A stretch of 10,193 nt of DNA from contig JAJSAA010000108.1 of assembly GCA_024274995.1 (NCBI GenBank), forward strand, positions 1-10,193, written 5' to 3'. The DNA is from Deltaproteobacteria bacterium. GTDB taxonomy: Bacteria; Desulfobacterota; Desulfobulbia; Desulfobulbales; VMSU01. A program made the translations under genes and the position numbers. Every line of letters begins with the position of its first letter. Within the stretch, counting starts at the first letter, position 1. The notes beneath the pieces are model-generated. The model did no database searches, was not told where the DNA came from, and saw only the letters and a program-made list of their open reading frames with translations. Of this stretch, positions 5,305 to 10,193 are shown piece after piece.

Positions 5305-6716
5305 AAATTTCGAAAAAAATCTATCTCACCACCTTTGTAAACCTTGGTCTTATCGCCGTAATCGGGATATTTGCGATTTTCAGCTTTAATCAGATCTCAA
5401 CAAAATTCAAATTTACCATAATCGCCGACAAACTAAACGCCTCTTTTCTCGAGATGCGGCTGCTTGAGAAAAATTACTTTTTGTATAATGACAAGGGCGG
5501 ACTTTTAGAAATTCGGCAAAAAGCCGCTGAAACGTCAGTTACCTTAAATCAGATGCAGGCCGATATTGTAAAGGCGGTGGGCAAAGAGAAGTTTCTGCAG
5601 ATGCAAAAATTGCTGCGGGATTACTCCAAGATGGTTGCCTTAGGCATTAAAAATAATAAAAATGACGCCTGGACAAAGAAGGAAATCAGGCTGGTCGGCC
5701 AAAAACTAAAAAGCTACTCTGAAAATGTTACAGCTCTGGAACGTCAGCATGTCTGGGAGATTATCACTAAAACCAGTATGGTGATGAGGCATTCGTTATG
5801 GATTATCATGATTTTTGCTTTTTTTTTCAGCCTCTTTATTGTCCGGAGTATCCGCCAGCCCCTGCATAGGATTGTTGCCCTCACCAAGACTATTTCCAAG
5901 GGCAATTTCCAGAAAATAAAGGCCAAGCCCCCAGCCAACGAAATGGGGGCGGTGATTATCGCCATTAATTCCATGGCCGAGGAATTGAGTAAACGGGAAA
6001 AGGCAATTGTACAGTCAAGAAGATTGGCCTCCATCGGGGTGTTAGTAGCAGGAGTGGCCCATGAACTAAATAATCCTTTAAACAATATTGCCATAATCGC
6101 CCAGACCTATAACGAGGTCTACGATAAACTGGATAAAGAACAACGCGTAGGCTTCATGGCCCAGGTCGAGGAACAGGTTGAGCGCCTGCAGAAAATTATT
6201 AAGAACCTGTTGGATTTTTCCAAGCCCAAGGAACCAAAACTGGCTGAGAGAGATCTGAATGAGGTCTTTATACATTCGCTTGAGCTGGTACAAAATGTAA
6301 TGACAGTGGCGAATGTAAAAACCCGGCTCAAGCTGGCAGATCACCTCCCGGCCATATATATCGATGAACATCAATTCCAGCAGGTATTGGTCAACATGAT
6401 GATTAATGCCACTCAGTCCATGAGTTCCGGTGGTGAACTTACCGTCAAGACCAGTTTTATAAAAGACAAAGACGCAGTCGAGATAACTATATCCGATACC
6501 GGAAATGGAATCGCGCCAGAGTTCCTGGATCATATCTTCGATCCGTTTTTCAGCACCAAAGAAGACAGCGGTACCGGATTGGGCCTCTGGGTAAGTTACG
6601 GTATTGTTAAAAAGCACAGGGGTAGAATAAAGGTAAAAAGCACAGTCGGACAGGGAACGACATTCACAATTATTATGCCGACCAGCAAAAAATATAAGGA
6701 AGAAGCCAATGAGTAA
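5301..6716 (+). CDS. Membrane sensor histidine kinase
   Basis: A 471-residue sensor kinase. I start at ATG 5301, which overlaps the preceding stop as ATGA and puts a clean basic N-terminus (MKISKK) before the first helix; longer in-frame starts lie deep in the upstream gene. Domains are: helix 1 at 8-30; an all-alpha periplasmic sensor about 31-160 (LLEKNYFLY resembles the start of four-helix-bundle sensors; ligand unknown); helix 2 about 164-181; HAMP 182-235 (IRQPLHRIV, KGNFQKI); HisKA with H254 in GVAHELNNPL; and HATPase with an N box (N365/N369), G1 DTGNGI (399-404), an F box DPFF (414-417) and G2 GTGLGL (424-429). All catalytic parts are present. The HELNNPL type resembles NtrB/AtoS-like kinases, whose partners are usually sigma-54 activators, yet the partner here is a bare receiver encoded in the next, overlapping gene. 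It sits in the inner membrane and is co-translated with the DUF202 proteins. Confidence 0.93.
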   Translation: MKISKKIYLTTFVNLGLIAVIGIFAIFSFNQISTKFKFTIIADKLNASFLEMRLLEKNYFLYNDKGGLLEIRQKAAETSVTLNQMQADIVKAVGKEKFLQMQKLLRDYSKMVALGIKNNKNDAWTKKEIRLVGQKLKSYSENVTALERQHVWEIITKTSMVMRHSLWIIMIFAFFFSLFIVRSIRQPLHRIVALTKTISKGNFQKIKAKPPANEMGAVIIAINSMAEELSKREKAIVQSRRLASIGVLVAGVAHELNNPLNNIAIIAQTYNEVYDKLDKEQRVGFMAQVEEQVERLQKIIKNLLDFSKPKEPKLAERDLNEVFIHSLELVQNVMTVANVKTRLKLADHLPAIYIDEHQFQQVLVNMMINATQSMSSGGELTVKTSFIKDKDAVEITISDTGNGIAPEFLDHIFDPFFSTKEDSGTGLGLWVSYGIVKKHRGRIKVKSTVGQGTTFTIIMPTSKKYKEEANE

Positions 6717-7074
6717 ATATAATATTCTTATTATTGATGATGAAAAAATTGTTTGTGATATGATGAAATTATCCCTTGAGCAGGAAGAGGGATATGAAGT
6801 TGAGAGCTTTTTAAACGGTGCCGCAGCCCTGGAACGGCTTAAAGAAAAGAAATTCGACATGGTGGTGACCGATTTTAAAATGAAGGGTATTGATGGTCTC
6901 GAGGTTCTGCGCACCGTCAAGCAGCTCTACCCCAAAACTGCGGTCATCATGATCACGGCCTTTGCCAACCTTGATGTGGCGATTGAGGCCTTGCGCGAGG
7001 ATGTCCACGACTTTTTCCCCAAACCTATCAAGATTAAAGATTTGAAAGAATCCATCCGCAAGGCCCTGCCTTGA
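6709..7074 (+). CDS. Single-domain response regulator, cognate of the upstream kinase
   Basis: A 121-residue receiver with nothing after the CheY-like fold. Active-site residues are D10-D11, the phospho-acceptor D55 (VVTDFKM), T83 (VIMITAFA) and K105 (FFPKPIK). The ATG lies eight bases inside the kinase gene, with AGGAAG just upstream, so the two are translationally coupled and almost certainly partners. Without an output domain it must act by protein contact or as a phosphate relay; candidates in the same operon are the DUF202 proteins and the PEP-synthase-like protein, which is inference. It is similar to the orphan receiver at 1223-1603. Twenty-nine bases separate it from the next gene. 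Confidence 0.93.
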   Translation: MSKYNILIIDDEKIVCDMMKLSLEQEEGYEVESFLNGAAALERLKEKKFDMVVTDFKMKGIDGLEVLRTVKQLYPKTAVIMITAFANLDVAIEALREDVHDFFPKPIKIKDLKESIRKALP

Positions 7075-7103
7075 CCAGCCACAAACAATAGAGCGCCGAG
7101 CCT

Positions 7104-9701
7104 ATGACCCCTTCGGATAACACATCATCAATTATTAAAACTTTAGGCGACTCAACAACAAAATGGCTGCGTAATCGTTTTGCCAAAAAACGTCCCCTCG
7201 ATGAGATTTACCGGTATTTCAAGAAGGTGTTAGAGAGCAATAATCACGCCTTGGAGCTCATTACAGATATGGGCCAGAAGCTTGATGGCAGCTATATCTT
7301 TGACATTAATTACATCAAAAGAATTTACCCTGAACTTGCTGATACCCTGCGGACATCAATTGATCTATTTAACCGGCTGACGAGAGATAACTACGCCATT
7401 GAACCAGCCTTCGCCCATATTGATTCGCTGATTTCGGAAGTGATTTATGGGGAGGGTACCGCGGGCGATGACAGTATCCTTTTTCTTGATGATGTCCAGT
7501 GGTTCAGAGCCAGGGAGGTCGGGGGTAAAAGTTTTCATCTCTCCGAACTCAAAAACAACCTGCGTTTGAATATTCCAGATACCTTCGTCTTGACCACCAG
7601 GGCCTATGATGAATTTCTGCAATATAACCAACTTCAAGAAATCCTGCAGCCCGCCCCGGGTGATGAGGGCCAAGAGCCGGACGCAAAGGCCGTACAAGAT
7701 GCGATTATGGCGGGCAGCTTCCCGCCGCATCTCGAGGAGCAGTTAGACAAAATTTTACAAACCATGCGGGCCCGGCATGGCTCCAAAGCCACTTTGGCGG
7801 TGCGAAGTAGTGCCGAGGAAGAAGATGACCTGTTTTCCTTTGCCGGTCAGTTTGAAACAATATTAAATGTACCAATAGCAAAGCAGGACGTTATCTGGGC
7901 CTGCAAAAAGGTTTATGCCAGCCTTTTTAACTCCAACGCCCTGGCCTACCAGAAACGGCTGGATTACGCCTTTGGCGGTCTGCGCATGGCAATTGGCTGT
8001 GTTTTGCAGATAGACCCTGCGGTCAGCGGGGTTATCTATACGGCAAACCCAGTAAGCGGCAATGTTGATGAAATTTTAATCAACGCTACCTGGGGGCTCG
8101 GCACCTCGGTTGTGGACGGCACCATTGAGGTTGACAACTATGTGGTGGAACGCGGCAATTCCCTGCAGATCAGGGAATCCAAGGTGGGAAGTAAAGAGTA
8201 TATGAACATCCTCGACAGCGCCCAGCCGGGCAGAATACGAGAGATCCCCACCCCGGATGACAAGAAAAATCTCCCATGTCTGTCCCCCACCTTTGTGCTT
8301 GAACTGGCCGCCAAGGCCTCTGATATCGAAAAATATTTCCGGACACCACAGGATATTGAATGGGCTCTGGATGCCGATGGTTCCATCTTTTTGCTGCAAT
8401 CCAGGCCGTTGAAAATCGTCAGCCCTCAGGTTAAAGCAGACCTGCCCCATTATACCCAGACTACAGATTCAGCCCATCGCCCTTTCCTGTTCAAAAAACC
8501 GGGAATTGTGGTGCAAAAAGGTATCGCGGCCGGAAATGTCTATGTCCTTCATCGCATTGATGAACTTAACGGCTTCCCCAAAGGGGCTATTCTGGTGGCT
8601 CACAGCGATTCACCGCATTTTATTCGGATAATGCCCTTTGTCGCCGCAATTATTACTGATACCGGTTCAGTTACCAGCCACATGGCCTCGGTCTGCCGGG
8701 AATTCGGCATCCCCACCATCGTCAACACCGGGGATGCGACCAAGATTCTTCAACATGGCGGCGAAATTACTCTGGCGGCTGATGAGTCTGGAGAAATCAC
8801 CATTGTCAATGGCCTTGACAACAGCATCCTCAAAAGCAAGCAGCAACATATCCGCAAAATGGAGGAGCTGTATGAGTACAGACGGCAAAAATATATTCTC
8901 CGCCATATTGCGCCGCTTAATTTGGTAAACCCCCTGGCCGATGAATTCACCCCGGCTAAATGCCGGACTCTGCATGACATATTACGTTTCATCCATGAGA
9001 AATCAGTCCAGGAACTTATTGCTATTTCCCAGCATGGCCTCTTTGGCAAACCATCCCTTCTCCGCTTAGATATTGATGTTCCGGCTGGTATTCACGTGCT
9101 TGATATTGGCGGCGGGCTGGCTGCCAAAACTAAATCACCGCTTACTGCCGATGATATCGCCTCCTTACCCTTCAAAGCCCTGCTTAAGGGGATGACCTGG
9201 AAGGGGGCCTGGAATACACAGGCGGTGGCCTTGAATGTTAAAGATTTTATGGGCAGTGTCGGTCGTTTTTCAGTCCTGGCTTCCGGGGCCTCGGGCTGCG
9301 CGGAAAATAATATTGCCGTGATCTCCAAAGAATACATCAACCTGCACATGAGTTTAGGCTATCATTTTAACCTTGTTGACAGTTATTGCAGTGAGAAGGC
9401 GGCCAATAACCATATATATTTTCGCTTTGTGGGCGGCGCCACCGATATTGTCAAACGCTCCAGAAGAATTAAACTGATTGATAAAATTCTGGTTGAATTC
9501 GGCTTCAATATAAATATAAAAGGCGATCTGCTAATTGCCCGGCTCTCCCATGTCGCGCAGGAGGAAATAATCGAGACCCTTACCATGGTCGGCAGACTCA
9601 TCGCCTATGCCAGGCAGATGGACGCGGTACTTCGTGATGAGAATGATGTTGAGCTCTATACCAAAAGATTTCTTGAGGGCAACTTCGAATTTTTGGAATA
9701 G
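7104..9701 (+). CDS. PEP-synthase-like protein: ATP-binding and phosphohistidine domains, atypical C-terminus
   Basis: An 865-residue, probably cytoplasmic protein. Residues 1-128 are a helical extension of unknown role. Residues 130-438 form the PPDK N-terminal ATP-grasp domain: REVGGKSFHLSELK (K142), LAVRSSAEEEDD (R234), FAGQFET, SGVIYTANPVSG, WGLGTSVVDG, QDIEWALD (E419) and LLQSRPLKI (Q432, R434). Residues 470-568 form the swivelling phosphohistidine domain with TDTGSVTSHMASVCREFGIP; H526 is the expected phospho-carrier. In PEP synthase and PPDK a PEP/pyruvate barrel follows; here residues 575-865 show none of its motifs. Instead there is a different domain with FSVLASGASGCAENN, INLHMSLGYHFNLVDSYCS, YFRFVGGATD and GDLLIARL. 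I recall similar C-termini on other uncharacterised PPDK-like proteins but know of no function. It probably transfers phosphate from ATP via His to an unknown acceptor. Canonical PEP synthesis is unlikely. The ribosome site before ATG 7104 is weak (GAGCGCCGAG). Confidence 0.85.
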   Translation: MTPSDNTSSIIKTLGDSTTKWLRNRFAKKRPLDEIYRYFKKVLESNNHALELITDMGQKLDGSYIFDINYIKRIYPELADTLRTSIDLFNRLTRDNYAIEPAFAHIDSLISEVIYGEGTAGDDSILFLDDVQWFRAREVGGKSFHLSELKNNLRLNIPDTFVLTTRAYDEFLQYNQLQEILQPAPGDEGQEPDAKAVQDAIMAGSFPPHLEEQLDKILQTMRARHGSKATLAVRSSAEEEDDLFSFAGQFETILNVPIAKQDVIWACKKVYASLFNSNALAYQKRLDYAFGGLRMAIGCVLQIDPAVSGVIYTANPVSGNVDEILINATWGLGTSVVDGTIEVDNYVVERGNSLQIRESKVGSKEYMNILDSAQPGRIREIPTPDDKKNLPCLSPTFVLELAAKASDIEKYFRTPQDIEWALDADGSIFLLQSRPLKIVSPQVKADLPHYTQTTDSAHRPFLFKKPGIVVQKGIAAGNVYVLHRIDELNGFPKGAILVAHSDSPHFIRIMPFVAAIITDTGSVTSHMASVCREFGIPTIVNTGDATKILQHGGEITLAADESGEITIVNGLDNSILKSKQQHIRKMEELYEYRRQKYILRHIAPLNLVNPLADEFTPAKCRTLHDILRFIHEKSVQELIAISQHGLFGKPSLLRLDIDVPAGIHVLDIGGGLAAKTKSPLTADDIASLPFKALLKGMTWKGAWNTQAVALNVKDFMGSVGRFSVLASGASGCAENNIAVISKEYINLHMSLGYHFNLVDSYCSEKAANNHIYFRFVGGATDIVKRSRRIKLIDKILVEFGFNINIKGDLLIARLSHVAQEEIIETLTMVGRLIAYARQMDAVLRDENDVELYTKRFLEGNFEFLE

Positions 9702-9719
9702 GAACTGCAACTCCGGCGG

Positions 9720-10193
9720 TTATGCGCCAAAATGCAGACGCACCGGACAATGATCAGAGCCCGTGATCTCATTTAATATCGCCGCCTCCAACAGCCGTTT
9801 ATCGCTTTTGGCATCGACACAGAAATAATCAATCCGCCAGCCGATATTCCTCGCTCTGGCATTAAAGCGGTAACTCCACCAACTGTAATTATCCGGTTCC
9901 TGATTGAATTTACGAAAGGTATCAATATAGCCATCGCCTATAAAGCTGTCCATCCAGGCCCGTTCCTGGGCTGAATAACCGGGGTTCATTTCGTTTGCCT
10001 GAGGATTTTTGAGGTCAATGGCCTTATGAGCCACATTGAAATCACCGCAGATTACGACTGATTTTTTTTGGCTTAGAGAATTGGCGAATTTATGAATGGC
10101 GGAGTTGAAGGCCAGTTTATAATCCATTCTCTTTAATTCATGCTGGGCGTTGGGGAAATAGGCGTTAACCAGGAAAAAATTTTCATATTCCAG
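9720..10193 (-). CDS. xthA: Exodeoxyribonuclease III / AP endonuclease family, C-terminal part
   Basis: The gene enters from the right edge of the window; 157 residues are visible, with the first 100 or so of a roughly 255-residue family member lying beyond. An ATG at 10127 could be mistaken for the start, but the frame remains open to the edge and its upstream codons read FFLVNAYFPNAQHELKR, a conserved family segment that joins directly to MDYKLAFN. Counted from that internal Met, the catalytic motifs are GDFNVAH (28-34), IGWRIDYFCVD (95-105) and GSDHCPVRL (123-131), the last with the general-base His. The enzyme class cleaves at abasic sites and degrades duplex DNA 3' to 5' in base-excision repair. 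The gene converges on the five-gene cluster with 18 bases between the stop codons and no visible terminator. The symbol is assigned by family, and exoA naming is equally possible. Confidence 0.92.
   Translation of the reverse strand: MEYENFFLVNAYFPNAQHELKRMDYKLAFNSAIHKFANSLSQKKSVVICGDFNVAHKAIDLKNPQANEMNPGYSAQERAWMDSFIGDGYIDTFRKFNQEPDNYSWWSYRFNARARNIGWRIDYFCVDAKSDKRLLEAAILNEITGSDHCPVRLHFGA

Noticed and set aside
5819..5827. Nine-T run in the kinase gene as a slippage or programmed frameshift site
   Set aside because: It encodes part of the second membrane helix, the frame is intact on both sides, and no alternative-frame product makes sense.
6078..6920. A 280-codon open frame on the minus strand across the kinase/receiver junction
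   Set aside because: The plus strand carries clear HisKA, HATPase and receiver motifs over the same bases; the minus product has no recognisable domain and is a frame shadow.
10125..10127. ATG at 10127 as the start of a short 135-residue nuclease
   Set aside because: The frame continues to the window edge and its upstream residues match the conserved exonuclease III core, so the gene is cut by the window rather than short.

Overview
The window looks like chromosomal DNA of a Gram-negative, probably anaerobic or sediment-type proteobacterium. My best guess is Desulfobacterota (the former Deltaproteobacteria). That rests on the gene mix (T2SS-E/MshEN-type domains fused to DUF202, a HELNNPLN-type sensor kinase, stand-alone receivers, and a PPDK-like enzyme with an atypical C-terminus) and on mid-range base composition. 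It is an inference, not a measurement.

Layout. (1) 1-982, + strand: the 3' end of a TauE/SafE-type membrane permease, followed at once by a secreted and membrane-anchored protein of the TIGR02186/PF09608 type. (2) 983-1222: a non-coding stretch with two structured inverted repeats, one of which offers two mutually exclusive pairings. (3) 1223-1603, +: an orphan CheY-like receiver. (4) 1681-2319, -: a MarC-family membrane protein. (5) 2320-2513: an AT-rich divergent intergenic region with two candidate promoters facing right. (6) 2514-9701, +: five tightly packed genes, the first four overlapping by 14, 4 and 8 bases. They encode two paralogous membrane proteins (MshEN-like N-terminal region plus DUF202-type membrane blocks), a membrane histidine kinase, a single-domain receiver, and an 865-residue PEP-synthase-like protein. 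(7) 9720-10193, -: the C-terminal part of an exonuclease III-type nuclease running off the window end.

The most unusual content is the five-gene cluster. Its first two products carry five DUF202-like blocks. Each block is preceded by a long helical array in which Arg-Thr recurs every seven residues (consensus x-hydrophobic-Ala-x-x-Arg-Thr), five or six times per block, where ordinary DUF202 proteins have about two such units. The arrays are joined to the N-terminal domain normally found on GspE/PilB/MshE ATPases, but the ATPase itself is absent. The kinase and receiver have no DNA-binding output. The last protein has the ATP-grasp and phosphohistidine domains of PEP synthase, but an unrelated C-terminal domain replaces the PEP/pyruvate barrel.

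A working inference is that a membrane sensor controls, by protein contact, an arginine-lined membrane assembly together with an ATP-dependent histidine phosphotransferase. The substrate cannot be read from sequence. A polyanion such as polyphosphate is one possibility, suggested only by the DUF202 domain of the eukaryotic VTC complex.
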